NCBI GenBank assembly: GCA_033439685.1
Contig: JAUEDM010000009.1
Location: forward strand, 1,054,001 to 1,118,000
Source: Apodospora peruviana
Lineage: Eukaryota > Ascomycota > Sordariomycetes > Sordariales > Lasiosphaeriaceae
Direction: 5' to 3'
DNA length: 64,000 nucleotides
Part shown: positions 44,405 to 58,200 of the stretch, piece by piece
Position numbering within the stretch: position 1 is the stretch's first letter
Layout of the letters: the number at the start of each line of letters is the position of its first letter
Notes under the pieces: generated by a model
Seen by the model: the letters and a program-made list of their open reading frames with translations, nothing else
Databases searched by the model: none
Told to the model about the DNA's origin: nothing
Made by a program: the position numbers and the translations under genes

Positions 44405-46549
44405 AGTCCCATGCCGCATGGATTCTCTTCTTCGGAAGTCGACCAACGTGATGAACATAGTTTTGAGGATAATATGGAGATAATGACGATGTACGAACCG
44501 TAATGCTGCAGGCAGAGACTTGGCATATCGTTTTGGGATACATGGCCTGGGGCCACATCGATACGTCTTTGGTCTTGATTTTGGCGTTTAGGTCGGCTGG
44601 GAGTCGTCTTGGAGAGACATGGTAGGCATTCAAAGTGTCTGATGCGATGTATTAGTTTCTTCATTCATGGTCATGGATTTGGCGCTCGGGCGGTTTACCT
44701 CGATGTTCACATAACATTGTATGGCAAGACCAGATTGGGAGATGGGTTTCCCGGGTACTGATAGACGTATTGATACCTACACATATAGCTAGATGAGTTC
44801 CTGGAGATATGGTTAGTTCCTCTGACATGTGGATCTTTAATGGTAGATAAGCGAAGGTACCTCTAGATCTCTGGTTTTGTTCCACCATTCGTGATCATAA
44901 GTTGGCAACTGCCAGTCTGGCATACCAGCTTGTCGGTTGACTTTCGAATTTGCACATGGGTATTGTCAAGTTATCATAGGCTGGCACGGCAGTTAGAGTG
45001 GCACGGCAGTTAGAGTGCCATGGCTGTGCTTGACTGTTGAGTGTGGACCTGAGAAAGGACTGGCAACCAGAGTTTCCTCTTGGAGATATTATGCACGGAG
45101 AGGGGATAGGGTGATAGACTGACACGATCGGGGCATAGAGGAGGTCATGGGATATGCTTGAGTTTGGAAATGCAGAATGTGAAAGAGAGGATGAGCCAGA
45201 TCGGGGAGAAGTCTGCTAGGTAGATATATCCAGGAGCAATTGCATTTGTAACAATCATGGATCTTCTGCCATCGATGGCCACATCACGGCTTGCAAGTTG
45301 CGGGCAGGATCACCAACTGTTGGGGAAGAACCACATACACACACTGACAGAAGAAGTCACTCGATCCCGTCAATGTATGCGTCAAGGTCGAAGAGATATA
45401 TGAAGAGGGCTTGACTTGATGGAAGAGCAGCTTGAGGAGTATTGTGGTCCGGGTTGTGAAACGAACGTGTGAAGGCATATGGGAAATAAACGAACGGCAA
45501 AGAGTGAACAAATAGGACGTTTTATGAGGGAGTAAGCTTCATCGCCAGTGTTGAAAAGGGTAGACCGGCGACTTGTTCGCTCATACTAGTAAGCGACTTA
45601 CTCTGGGCTTCCATCTCGGTTCGCCAATTGGAAATTGCTGTGATGATGCGTCAGGCCCCCCAGTGCTTGAACTGAATGGACTCATTCACATGCATTTCCG
45701 CTGTTGGTCGGAGGTAAGATGTGGGAGAGCTAGGTTCATCGGGAGTATGGCGTGCTCTGGGACCTGACCGTCGTCGGGCTTGGGATGAGTCGTGTTAATG
45801 AGAAGGTTTGGTCCAAGCAAGGGATTTGTGAGTGCGGGCAGATCTGAACGGTTCGCTGGGAGCTGAGATCAATAAGTTGCAAAATAGCTGGGTCAAGTGT
45901 GAAAGTCTTGAGCTCACCCATATAACGAACGTACAGTTGACGGACAGCCATATGCGGGACTTTGATAGCCGGATCTACTTCGGACATGTGTTTAATCTCA
46001 AATATGTCGAGTTACTAGGCGAATGTCGCACAGCTCATATTGGTGTCGCATGTTGGGATGGCCGACAGAGAGGACTTTGTAAGGACACAGAAGATAGAAG
46101 CCGTGATGGGTGGAAGCCGAGTCGGGTTTGACATCCACGGACGGGGAAGGGACGAACATATGTACAGCGAGATTGTGCACCTCTGCTGTTCCCCATGTGT
46201 GAATAACATGACAAGGGAAGGGACCTGGGATGTTGCCTCATCTGTCCCTTCCCAACGAAAATCACAGCGTAAGGTACAATAGGCAGGTTCAACGAATGAA
46301 CAGGTGGGTCTATTATGTGCTCGCAGTTGCTGAACAATAAGAAAATACACAAAATCAAGTTGGGGTATGTAAATCGCCTCAATTAAAGCCATCAGAAAAA
46401 AACACCGGATCAAACATTGTGTGGACATTCCAAGTCCTTCATTACATGCCCACCGTCCCAGCCAACCCGAACCATGGCGCACAAATTACGTGGAAGAAAA
46501 ACAGAAGAGTCCTGAACCTCAGACAAGGCTCGGAGTCTTCGATCTGAGC
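44405..46549. other. intergenic, no gene supported
   Basis: Short frames only. A 17-bp tandem repeat (ggcacggcagttagagt, two copies) lies near 44983-45016. Confidence 0.45.
44983..45016. repeat. 17-bp tandem repeat, two copies
   Basis: Two perfect adjacent copies of ggcacggcagttagagt. Confidence 0.85.
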
Positions 46550-47428
46550 TTATTGCGTCGCATAAGGCTGCTGGGTAGCATACGGCTGAGCTGCGTATTG
46601 TTGCTGCTGGACGGGGTAGCCCTGGGGTTGTTGGGCAGCGGGGTAGGACTGCACGGCAGGATCTTGCTGCTTGACGTTGCCAAGCTCGGCCTGCTGGGTG
46701 GCACTGCCGTCGGCGAGGCAGGCGCGGATGAAAAAGATGAAGTGGACAATGCAGAGAATCCTATAATGTTTGAGAATATGACGATGGTCAGCAAACTTGC
46801 CCAGACAATAGAAATGCGCAATGCGGGGAAAGAGACCGCGGGTTTGTGATCGAGTGGTTCACCGCTGATTGGAGAGTTGGGGTTTCCATCCCAGACCATA
46901 AGGGCAGGGGAGGGGGGGTGAGACAGTGGGCACCTACCAAATAACAGCTCCAAGACCAGCGACGGCAGCCAGGGCTGAGCCTTCCCGCTTCCAATAGCTG
47001 TCACCCAAGCCGGCAACTGAGAGCCAGGCCGCTGCAGAGCTTGCCGCATACGCCCAGCACGAGAGCCAGAAGATCAGAGAGAGACCGTAAAGCACGACCG
47101 CCGCGATGCGGTAGAAGAAATGGGGAGCTCCCAGCTCGATGCCCAGGGCGCCGCCATAGACGATGAAGGTCTTGATGGTCTAATCGCAACAATGTCAGTG
47201 TCCAGTTTTTTCTCTTTTACTAATTGTGTTAGCACATACCACAAAGATGGCAAATCCGCCGGCACCAGTGCCATAATAATAAACACCAGAGTAGCCGCCA
47301 AAGATAGAGACAGCCCACGCAGCGAGACCGAGGACGATGACCGAGAGCACGATAATGGCAATCTTGATGTGGAACAGCCAGACGGGCTGGACGGGAACGC
47401 CCTTTGCGAGGAGACCTTGCGCACCCAT
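46550..47428 (-). CDS. four-TM MARVEL-like membrane protein
   Basis: Three exons, 47428-47240, 47179-46938 and 46760-46550, join in phases 0 and 2 to give 213 residues. Four hydrophobic spans are seen: IKIAIIVLSVIVLGLAAWAV, GGFAIFV running into TIKTFIVYGGALG, IAAVVLYGLSLIFWLSCWAY, and ALAAVAGLGAVIWILCIVHF. A cytosolic Gln/Tyr/Pro-rich tail follows (PQGYPVQQQQYAAQPYA). Size, topology and tail match fungal MARVEL-domain proteins of the plasma membrane or eisosome type (for example Nce102-like), an inference from topology. The splice phases confirm the model; the exact role is unknown. Confidence 0.8.
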
Positions 47429-49746
47429 GTTTCTGTTGCTACGGATGGATAGTTGTCTGGAAGAGCCAGCGAGTTTGTCGAGAAGGAGAGTAGAAACAGT
47501 CGAAGTTTGGCGAACGAAGAGCTAGCTACGAGGGGCGTTCAGACGACAAAGAAGGGGCGCGCCTCCTGTCTTTTATTCACGTTTGGCGCAAGTTGCAACG
47601 CTCCCAATCTCCTCTGCACAAGTTACGCCATGGCTGCTGCATATAAGCCCAGAAAAAAGTCACACCGCGGAAGACCCTGCAACACAAAGCAGGAATACCC
47701 TTCCATTGCCGAAAAGGCGCTTGTTGCATGGGAAATGACCTTGCTCGACGCTTTCCATTCGACCACAGGCCACGCCAAGGCCAATACGTTCATGGGTCGG
47801 GCTGGGCAGCTGAAGTTGCTAGTTGTCCTACATCCGCCCGAAGGCTGAGGTCGGTAACCAGTGCGGACAGTGCGCACAGCGCGAGAAGAGATCGACGGAC
47901 ACTTGTGAACTTCTCTCTCGGTGACAGTGCCAAACTCCCAGTACGCACGAGCTTGCTGCTCTGTACCCTTGTGTGCCCTGCAAGCGAACAGGCACAGCCA
48001 ACATTTGGCGTTTTTAGCTTGCCTTGATTGGAGGCCACCAACAAATATAGGCACGCTTGGTGACCACGATGTGTGGCATGCGGGCTGCGAGTCTGGAAGT
48101 CCTCTGCACATCTGCCCATCCCGTGGCCCAATTTCCCAGGCCGAGACAGCGATGGGCCATCGGGACAGCGAGAAGCCTTGAACGCGTCCCTGTCTGCGGC
48201 TGACCGAACATCAAAAAGGAATTTCGATATTTCAGGTTCTTCTCCCAGCCCAGAACACCGCCTCTTCGGAGTCGGAGAAGACGACGACGTTTTACTACTT
48301 TGGGTGCAGGTTTGCGGTGGCAGCCGTTTGACTGCTGCGAGACCCGTCATCACAGATCACAAACCACCCCTTTTCAGCTTTCCTGCAGGGACCAGCAGCA
48401 GCATATCGGAGATTCCCATCGCCCAATCATTTTGTCGTCGCACACAAACGAGCACTTGTACACATCTCCGCATGGCAGCCACAGTCTGCCATATCGAACG
48501 ACCGTTCAACATCATCTGGCGCCGCCGCATCATGGCTTAAACCTGCATCACCGAGACACATAGAACAAAGCCCTGACTCTGATGGTCTGCGAAGTAGGTT
48601 TAAGGACCGGGAGTCGCGATATGTCACCATCTTGGCTCTTGTTACTCTTGTTTTCTCCTCATTGCTGACTCAAGGCACCGGCGCAGTCTTGTGGCCGTGC
48701 TGACGTTCAACCCTGCCATCATTAACAGCTGCTAACCGCGATCCTACACCGGAGGTGCGGAGGCAATGCGAAGGTAGCCGTCTATGGATCTGCAGCAGGG
48801 AATCCGCCTGACCTGAGTACCGTACGAGAAACACAAGTTCCTCGTCAGCAGAATTGTTTCGGGAGATCAGGCAGAGAGAACCATCCATCCCCCCTACTAA
48901 AGAAGAGCACATCTAAAGTAGTAAGTGCACTAACATATTTGTAGCGAGCTTTTCCACAAGGCTGTTAATGTACTACTAATGTCTACGGGCCCGCCACAGA
49001 CGACGCCACACCAGTCTGCCAGTTTGCTTCTCATCGAGCAGTCAGTCGGTTGCTCAATAGGTTTTACGGAGTACATTCAGTGCAAACCCCAAAGTTCAAT
49101 CCCAAGACCCAATCATGAACCTTCAAATCTTTCCATGAGTTGAGAGACAGACGATGTGTCAGCAACAAATGGTCGTCACTCCAGCGTCAACTACCAGGTA
49201 GGTACCTTATTACACATCAACACAAATCTCAATAACATAAAATACTGCGCAACTGGAAGATCGAAGTCCAAGGCGCCCGTTCACGTGTTCATCGCTTGGT
49301 GGCTCAGGCCTGCCCGGGGGTGGAGATCTCGACCGATCGGGACATCTTCTCCGTTCCTCAGCCAATACCGGTCCGCCGGTTCGGGGCGTCTGCGCTCAGC
49401 TGCTTTTCGCGACAAGCTTTAAGCCAAAATCAGCGGGGAACCTCGATAGTCTGGGCGTTTCTAGAAGTCTAGGCCTTTACTGAATACAAACATTGGGTAA
49501 TATACACAAGTAAAGTGGCCCAACCGCCAGACTATTGATTTTTCCTGGGCGGCGATTCCCATCTCTATTGATCCTAAACGAGGGGAACTTTCCCCTAAGC
49601 AAGGACATGATGGACAAGATGAAGTCTATATTAAAACAAGTGGTATGCCCATCTGTTGACCAAGATGAGAATGACATTTAGTCTCTTTCTTTCAGAGTTT
49701 CTGTCGTTGGTTGACTTGATCAAAAATTTATATTTCATATTTCAAG
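47429..49746. other. intergenic, no gene supported
   Basis: Several overlapping frames (47453-48540) on both strands, none with a domain or plausible start and splice signals. The right end is the promoter of the PAN-repeat gene. Confidence 0.45.
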
Positions 49747-51308
49747 ATGCGGTCATCTGTTTACGTCGCGGCCGTCGGTTGCTTCCTATTTACTTCGTCT
49801 GTCTCGGCCACAGGTGGTGCTGCCGGCTGCAATGCTGATAACTGTCTCCGAGGTGATAACTGCCCGAAAACACCCCCTTTTAATCTCGAAATTCAAACTA
49901 ATGCCATGAAAAAAGCCGTCAGAGCAACAGAGAAGGCCCCCCGCGGCGTCACAGACTGCGGCTCTTATCTGTCAGCCACCGTCACGCCCGCAACCAGCAC
50001 CATCTACTCAACAGTGGTCTACTCGACCGCATTACCAACCGACCCAGTCAGCTCCGTGGACACGGCCGCACCACCCACCGGCACCCCCATAACAATCCAG
50101 CCGACCGGCACTGTACCGGTCTACGCGTCCGCCTGTTCAGGGTCAGTCAGGTACTCGAGCGCCTGCTCGTGCATGGGCGTGTTCCAGGGCACGACCACCG
50201 TCGCGGCGCCGTCGACCACCATCTACGTGACCAAGTGCGCACTCCCCGCCCCAACGGAGGCGGCATGCGGCTCCATCCTCTCCGGCCCCGCGGACAAAGG
50301 TTCGCGGCAGTACCAAGTCGAGTGCGGCCTCGCCTACGAAGGCGAATCTACCCTATCGGTGGTGACCGCCCCGTCCTACGAGGCCTGCTTCGATGCGTGT
50401 GCAGCAGATTCATCCTGCGGCGCGTTCACATTTGACTCGACAAAGTGCGCCGACAACTGCCAACTGTTTGGGTTTTACGACGGTACCACAGTCGTGTCGA
50501 GCGATACCGCCACGTCAGGATTCACTTTAGGTACAGCGCGCGACGGGACCTGCGGCGCGTCTGTGTGTGGAGCGAGCGTGTTGGGCGGAGCAGTGTACGA
50601 CGACGGGTACTTGGTTGCGTGTCGGTCATCCTACAGATTCGATCAGAACAGTAATGTTGCCGGTTCGCCGTTTACGGCCACCAGTTTCAAGGACTGCCTG
50701 CGCCAGTGCGACGATATCTACGCGTGCAACTACATGTCATTCGACTCGTCCAAGTTTGAGGGAAACTGCGCCATGTTTTCGCGGGGCGGTGTGAGTGTTG
50801 ATGTTTTGACGGCAAACAGTTATGTGGACTCGGCCAAGGCGCTGGTGCAGACGAGCGGCGGGCCGGCAGCCATAAACTTCCTGCCGGCGGACCCGACGTC
50901 CGAGTGTCCTGACTATAGCAGTGGGGGTACTTGTGCGAGTGGAAGGTTGACGCCGATGCATAGCACGGGTTACAGGTACACTGCGGCCTGCGGTGCCAGC
51001 TATGTGCCCAAGACGCCTGGGAGTGGTACGGTGACGGTGAGCACGCTGACTGTGAATACGTTTGCGCAGTGTCTTGATGCTTGCGATGTAAGTTTTCCCC
51101 CTCCCGTTGCGAAGAGATGAGACTACTTAAGTTAGGGTGTGCGGTGTGCTGATATGGCGTGTTGGGACAACAGAAAAACAACTATTGTGTTTACATGAGC
51201 TTCGCTGGTCCGTCCGTTGCGACGGTGGATAACTGCCAGTTCTTGAATGGTGCCAGTAGGGATGTCAAGTCGAGTCTTGTTGCTGGCTATGACTCGGCCT
51301 ATTATTGA
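49747..51308 (+). CDS. secreted PAN/Apple-repeat protein
   Basis: Exons 49747-51087 and 51174-51308 join in phase 0 (GTAAGT donor, 86-nt intron), giving 491 residues. MRSSVYVAAVGCFLFTSSVSA is a signal peptide. A Cys-poor Thr/Ser/Pro linker, probably O-glycosylated, is followed by about three PAN-like repeats. Each has a YQVECGLAYEG- or LVACRSSYRFDQ-type start, an EACFDACAADSSC- or KDCLRQCDDIYAC-type core, and a FDSTKCADNCQLF- or FDSSKFEGNCAMF-type end. The third is split by the intron (CLDACD, then NYCVYMSF). PAN domains bind carbohydrate or protein. A cell-wall or extracellular role is likely; no catalytic domain is present. Confidence 0.85.
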
Positions 51309-52675
51309 GAGACAGGCAGGCAAGGGGGAGGTCGTCCAAAATTCATGAATCCATTTTCGTATATGCATGTTTGTTCATAGAATATAATATATAATCAAAG
51401 TTAGAAATGCTTATCAGTGCAAGGATTGAACCCCTTCGGTGAGCTAGAAACTCGACCTGGAAATATGGTCTTAAACACATGCCTGCCTGCTTACCTAAAT
51501 ATAGCGACAGAGTGAATTGAAAGAGGAAGGGAGGATAGCGCCGCTCTGCAGAAATTTGGAACAACATTGTCATTTCCCACATATGCTGTATTTTCCCATA
51601 TTCTGCTTCTCTGCCCTTATGTGGCAACCCTCGTATTTCTCGTACTACTGGGAATCTTCCTTAGACTTCTAACAATAGTGAAATACGGTGACCATTTTCT
51701 CACCTTATGATGTGGATCGTACGTTTAAACCAACAACGAGCACAACGCTTGCCGGAATATGCAGCATGGTAAGCAGAGAAATGTCCAGAGCGAGTGTACC
51801 TCGTGAAGAAAGATGCTGTGAAGCCGAAAGCCATCAGAGTTTGGTCCAATCGTCGCTCGCGTCCGCTTATCTCAGTGCAGCAAGGTGCAGGAAAATGAGG
51901 CTACCAGGAGTGGCAAACTCGCTCTGACGGCGACCAACTGCAGAAAAGCGACAAAAAGAGTAAAAGATGGAAATATAGGAAGGAAAGCTTAAGACCGATG
52001 GCAGGAGAGCGAAGCCTGCTCTCAGTTATTTATAAAAGGGGGGTGCCCTGCGGCTCAGGGCTTTGAACTTCAGTCTCGCACTAAGTTTGAATAAACACCA
52101 GGCACATCTCAGAGCTCCAACGAATACACAGCGTTTATTATCCCATATAAACAAAGTACCATAACCTTGAACGTCCTCGAAATGGCACCCACAACGCCAA
52201 GTCACATCGACGCCTTTTCACCTTCTCAGTGAGTAAGAACCTTTGTTTAATAAGTTCTGAAGCAGAACAGACAAGAGTTGATCCAAAGTAATTCTCATTG
52301 AAGTGTCACTAGATTGGAACCAGCACCTTACTCTCAGTAAGGGGAGTGGTCTGGTAAGGGGAGTGGGTTGGTTTGAAAACTCTCCAAGAAAATGGGAGCG
52401 GACGTCCAGTTTAATTTTGTGTGTTCCTGGTACCTGAGTTGACAATCCAAGGTCATATTTTGCTTTGTACCTACCTTTATCTCTTGTGTGTGTCCATATC
52501 GGAGCTATCACGACGGAACTTATATTTTCCAAGACAAGAGAATATCACATTCTAGTTTTCAAGTTAAGTCCCGAAAGAATTCCAAAATCAAATCTATCCG
52601 TCATCATCATATATAAACACGGGAAGGTGAACAACTTAGCAAACAACACCAATTTCCAGCCATTCAGTCCAGCAC
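51309..52675. other. intergenic, with an orphan promoter-like segment
   Basis: No complete gene. It contains a strong TATA box and a possible isolated first exon (52031-52228), and an 18-bp tandem motif (gtaaggggagtggtctg) near 52337-52370. Confidence 0.45.
52031..52228 (+). other. TATA box and possible orphan first exon
   Basis: tataaaag at 52031 is followed 150 bp later by ATG 52182, a short open stretch (MAPTTPSHIDAFSPS), and a GTGAGT donor at 52229. No second exon could be found before the 3' end of the guanine deaminase gene, which is on the other strand. It may be the remaining 5' end of a lost gene. Confidence 0.3.
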
Positions 52676-54143
52676 TCACTTCCGCTCATGCACCAACCTG
52701 CCCCGAACCCAGACCTTCTTCGTGTTCCGATCATCACCATTATACACCCACTTGGCCACCTGATCCTGCCAGCTCTCCCACCCAAAAACATCCACATTCC
52801 CATCCTCCTCCAGTCCCCCGCTCACACCAGTCACTCCGCCCTCGGAATCCACGATCCCCAGCCCGATGAGCTGCGCATCCCACTCCATACCGGCCTCAAA
52901 CGCACCAACTTTGGCCTCGAGCCCAACTACCTCCGCACCCCCCTTGGTCGCGAGATACAAGACCTCCTCAACGCTAAGTTTAGCCCTCTCGTCCCCGCCC
53001 ATGGCAACATGTCGACTAACAAGTGCAGCCAGCCTTGCCGCCTCCAAAACACTAGGCGAGTAACCCCCGCTCATATCCGTCCCCAAACCGCAGGTTACGC
53101 CCTTCTCCAGCAACCACCGCACCCTCGCCGCGCCGGAGGTAATCGCGCTATTACTGCACGGGCAATGACTGACCTTGGCTTTGCGGGATGCAATCAGATC
53201 GGCTTCATCCTCGCTCAGATGCACCGCGTGCGCGAGAATCGTCCGGTCGGTCAACAACCCGCACGCATCGTACACACCCGCATAACTATCCTGCTTTGCC
53301 CCCGTACTGCTCGGAGGAAAAAGTTCCCTCACGAGCGCAATCTCGTTCTTGTTCTCGCTAATGTGCGTCTGGATGGGCAGGGTCGGCATCTCGGCCGCCA
53401 GTTTCCCGAGCCCTTTCATCAAGGGAGCGGAACAGCTGGGCGCGAACCGCGGCGTTATCACGGGGCGAACGATTTCCATCCCCGGGTCGATCTTTTGGAT
53501 GTAGGCGATCGATTCGCGGGTGGACGCCAGCGCGGCTTCGGGGGTCTCGTCGCGGTAGTACGCTGGCGACAGCTGGTCCATGCAGACGCGGCCGACGAGG
53601 GCGCGCTGGCCTGCCGCCAGACAAAGATCGGCGAGGAGGTTGGTTGATGCGACGTCAATGGTGGCGTAGTAGGCCGCGCAGGTGGTGCCGTGGGACAGGG
53701 TCTTGCGGATCACGCGTCCATAGACCTTGCGGGCTTTGACTGGGTCTGCGAGGGATGCTTCCAGGGGAAAAGTGTAGGTGTTGAGCCAGTCGAGGAGGGT
53801 CGACTTGCCGAAGATGCCAACGTTGGGGTACTGCGAGGCGTGCAGGTGGGTGTCTTTTTTGGAAATCAATATAAATATTCGGGCCTTGGGATGAAAAGGG
53901 GGCATACATACCTATAAACCCAGGGAAAAAAAACTGCCCCTCCACTGTCTCATGCACTTTCACATCCCCTGGGACTAATTTCTGGTTCACGAACTTCTCG
54001 ACCACTTTCTCTTTAGTGCCGCACTCCTTCTCGACGGCGACAATCTTGCCACTATTATCAACCAAGATGGCCGCATCGTGAAGATATTCCAGCTCGTCGA
54101 GGCTCTTGCTGTAGATGAATGATCCGTAGAATAACTGCGCCAT
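52676..54143 (-). CDS. guanine deaminase
   Basis: Cytosolic purine-salvage and catabolic enzyme of the amidohydrolase superfamily that converts guanine to xanthine and ammonia. Exons 54143-53912 and 53853-52676 join in phase 1 (GTATGT donor), giving 469 residues. The split codon recreates the metal-binding DTHLHASQYPNVGIFG block (His80 and His82). Further family motifs are QTHISENKNE, HAVHLSEDE, VSHCPCSNSAI and GLGTDMSGGYSPS, which hold the remaining zinc ligands and substrate-binding residues. Length and order match fungal guanine deaminases. The nearby genes show no purine cluster. Confidence 0.95.
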
Positions 54144-55282
54144 CTTTTTGTTTTTGTCGGTCGGCTCCGCAACCTGTACTGAGTATTATCGTTTCCTTCG
54201 TCGGCGACGCTGCTTCTGTCTCTGAACCGTTGATGATATCAACACAAGATGGTGGTTCTTCTTCCCGGGAAGATGCCAGTTTTTGGCGATTGTGACTCAA
54301 ATAAATCAGGTGAGCCCAGAAATGAGTTGGCAAAAATCAAACAAGTCCGACCAACACAAGATAGACGAAAATAAAGCACGTGCTTGCTTGCTTGTTGCTT
54401 GCTGCTATATGACAAGAAACCCCCAAAAGTGAACGCAAATCGATAAGTTTGCCAAGACAAGACGTTCCGTGACGATTGCAAGATCCCGATCCTGAGAATA
54501 GCCGTGAGCCGAACCGGCAGGTTACTGTAATGTGATGCTGTGATGCGAGGTTACCGTAGATCAGGTACAACCGACTGACCGACTGTTCAAATAAGGTAAG
54601 GTAGTATCAAACAGACAAAACTCCAGATTATTATCAAAAGAACAAGATCGGACGCTTACAGTATTTGTACGTCTGCTGTGTTTCAGACCGAGAGAGATGG
54701 TGGAGTCGAGCGGGCAATTGCTTTATCTTACCTCATTAGTGTAGCTTCCAGCTTGCTTCTTGCCCCATTGGAAATGTCTGTCCGTCCATTCACAACTGCC
54801 AGAAATCCCCCGCCGCGCCGAGAGCTATTTTGGCGCATCCCGCCGAGTGGAGCAACAAGCGGCCAGCGCCGGCACCCGCCGGGCTACTGCGGACGTCGGG
54901 CAAGTGCCCGATCTCCGGGTTCCGTCCCGTGATTGGTTGGAGAGCTCCCCCAGCAATGCCGTGGAACAGAATCTAAAGATAACAAAAAAAAAAACGAAAG
55001 TACTTTGGCGATAACAACAGACACGATGACACTGTCCAACAATCATCAAGGCCGACGCTCAAAATACTTGCAAGTTGCCTTAAGTCATTCATTGTTCTGG
55101 AATCTATAATATGCGAAATCTAACCAAGCACGCATGCTGTGGCTGATTCATCCCCAGAAAAGCCATCCCCTCTCATCGAAATGGTGATGTACAACACAAA
55201 TATCAGGCTGTGAACCACATAATTAAAATACTCATTAACAAAACATGTCTGGACTAAACGCCGGTATTTCTCATCTCCAGAT
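54144..55282. other. intergenic, no gene seen
   Basis: Between the 5' end of guanine deaminase and the 3' end of fatty acid synthase alpha. Only short frames. Confidence 0.45.
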
Positions 55283-58200
55283 TTAAAGTTGCGCCGTAGC
55301 GATGGCGGCAGCATGGCTGTCGGTATATGAAATCGACACGTTCACGTCCTTGACCCCGGCCTTCTTTGCCGCCTCAAGAGCACTGCCATGCAACTGTTCC
55401 CGGTTAGTATTCGTTTGTGTAGTTTAGAAGAGGATCACAACTAACCTTGACTGTCGGCCGCCCATTAGCATCTGCCAGAATCTCAATGTCCTTCACCGCG
55501 GCACCAGCACCCTTGCCCGCAACGCCGAGAGACTTGAAGACGGCCTCCTTTGCGCTCCAGCGACCCGCCAGGGCCTTCTGAGGTGACCGTCCCGTGGTAG
55601 AAGCCAAGCAGTATTTCAGCTCAGCTGCTGTGAAGTTGCGGTCAAGGAAGGTGTCATTGTCGGCGTTGATCGACGAGATATCCCCGATATCAAACCCAAC
55701 CCTGGTCTGCATGCTCTCAAGTTGCCTGGCTTCCCGACCAATCACTGAAATCAGTGTATCCTTGTTCTGTTCAGGTGTCGCCGTCTTTTCTGAAAGCTTC
55801 ATGAAATTAGTGGGGAATATCAACTGTCCGCTCTTCTTGTCTTGAACAACCCGTGCGTCGGGGTTCAGCAGAACAGAGCTAAGCTGCTCGTCTGTGTAAG
55901 GCGAAAGATCCTTGGCAACAAACAACGAGTTGTTGATCATGCCGTTGTGGAGATAGCGGTAAGCCTTCTTCTGTCGCGCCTCGACCTTGACGCGGTACGC
56001 CTCGAACGTCTCCTGGTCGAGAGTGGCAAAGAGGTATTTGGGATGGACGCCGATGGCTTGCGCACCCTTCTGGCCAAAACCGAACGATGTAACAGAGAAC
56101 GCCTTGATACCATCGGTCTGAATGCTCTTGCTCGGGTAGACAATGTAGTCGAATTTCTCCATGACCGAGTCGATGTTGTCGGCATTGCGGTTGCCCGGGA
56201 CAAGTCCAGTGTTGAGGACTTGCAAGCAGCCGTTCAGCATCCATGCGCCAGCAGCACCCTTGGGATGACCAGTGAGGTACTTTTGGAAGATACCAAGGAC
56301 AGCATTGCCCTTCTTGCGGCCAAGATGCGAGAGCTGCTGGCAAATAACCGAGGACTCGTTCTTGTCGTTGGCCTTTGTCGACGTTCCGTGGAAAGAGGCA
56401 ACATCGAGGTCGTCAATAGTGAGACCCCATGTAGCCAGAGCGCCGCGCAGAGGAGCGATGCTGGGCTCACTCTTCCAGAAATTGTTGCCAAAGCTGCGCA
56501 GGACTTCCTTGACTTGCCTCTCGGCCTCCTTCTCCACATGTCTCGCTCGGTCGACGATATACTCCTCGATGGCTGCCATAGATTGGCCCTCGGCCTTCAT
56601 GGCATCAGCCTGGTCCGCAAGATACTGGAGCTCGGCCTCCTTGTCGTCCTGGATCTGCTTCGTCCGGCGCTCAATCTGGCGGCGCCTGTACTTGATGTCC
56701 AGCAGTGGGTGGGGGAACTTTCCGGGATGTTCCCGAGCAGTGGTGAGGACACCCTGCCCAGGCGCCGGAACCGACCGACCAATCTTGTCCGAAGCAGTGG
56801 TGGTCAGGGCGAGAACGCCATAAATAGGAACGCCCATGTCCAAAGCCAGCTTAGCGCTCATGATGACTTGGACACCGCAGCCCTGGGACTCCATGAAACC
56901 ATTTCTGGTCGTGGTGGTAGGTCTGGACATCTCCTTGGGCGTACGGCCGTGGGCAAACTCGTCAACAGCATTGCTGGTTGCTTTCATGTTGGCAAATTCG
57001 TACGATCCCTCCTCACCAAAGTCATCAAAACCACCCACGAAGCAGACGCGAGCCTTGCCCTCCATAATGGTCTCGTAGCCAATATCAACAGACTCAACAG
57101 CGGTAGCACAGGCTCCAACAGGCGTCTTGATCGGGCCAGACGAAGAAATGAGCAACATGTTTACCCAAGCAGACATGGTATTGATGAAGGATTCCTGGAG
57201 AATGTCGTTTTGGAGAGGTTTGTCCAGGAATCTGTCACGATGCATGCCACGAAGCGCTGCCGCACCACCCATACCAGATCCCACGCAGTTGCCCACTTCA
57301 GAAACATGGACATACTGGTAGAACTCGTATGCGTCAGTGATACCAGCAGACAGAAGGGCCTCGACCGTGGAGACGAGAACGAACAGAGCCACCGGGTCGA
57401 CCTGGGAGATAATATCATCAGGAATACCGTAGCGTTTGGCGTCCCAGCCGGTGGGAATTTGACCGGCAACAAGGCGATCGAAACGCAATGCCTTGGGAAT
57501 CCAAAGAGATGCGCCCTTCTTCATCCGCACAGTGTACTGGCCAGTCTCAGGGATCTCGAAGATCTCCACCTTGTCGCCATGCTCGCGCTTGAACTCTTCA
57601 GCAGTGTCCTTGGAAGACTCAAAGGGGTCAAGGTCCTCCTCAATGACAACCTCGTGGAGCAACTGCTTCCTGTTGGGGTCGTAACCATCAAATAACTCAG
57701 GCTCGATGAGTCGGATGCCGGAATGCTCCAAGATGTACTTCTCGTACTTGGGCTTGATATCCTTGTCATCAACAGGTTCCCCAGTCTTCGCGTCAACCCA
57801 GCCAGAGTAGGGTTTGCCCTTGATAGGCCCGTTGTGGTTCTTGATAAGACCCATGATCCAGGCCATCTCGATGCAGCCTTCGAGAGAGAACTCGCCATAA
57901 GCCTCCATCTCCCATCGAGTACGGGAATTACCCCAGGGGCCAACCTCAGCGAAACCGGTAACAACAACTACCTTGTCAAGGTCAACCATTCCCTTAAGCT
58001 TGTCGTTAAGTGGGGCAATATCCGAGTTCCAGTCTGGAAGAGTAGGGAAGTCGAACTTGAGATTGGCACGAGGCTCGATGACCTTCTTCTTATACAGGGC
58101 CTCGGAATCTTCGCCGTTAACAATCTTGTTCTCAGCAGAAGTCTCCTTGGTGACAGCTCGGCGGATCTCGCTCGTCTCCATCAGAGTCTTGCGCTGGTTT

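Noticed and set aside
47453..48540. Several plus- and minus-strand frames of 80-190 codons
   Set aside because: They overlap each other in conflicting frames and show no domain or start context.
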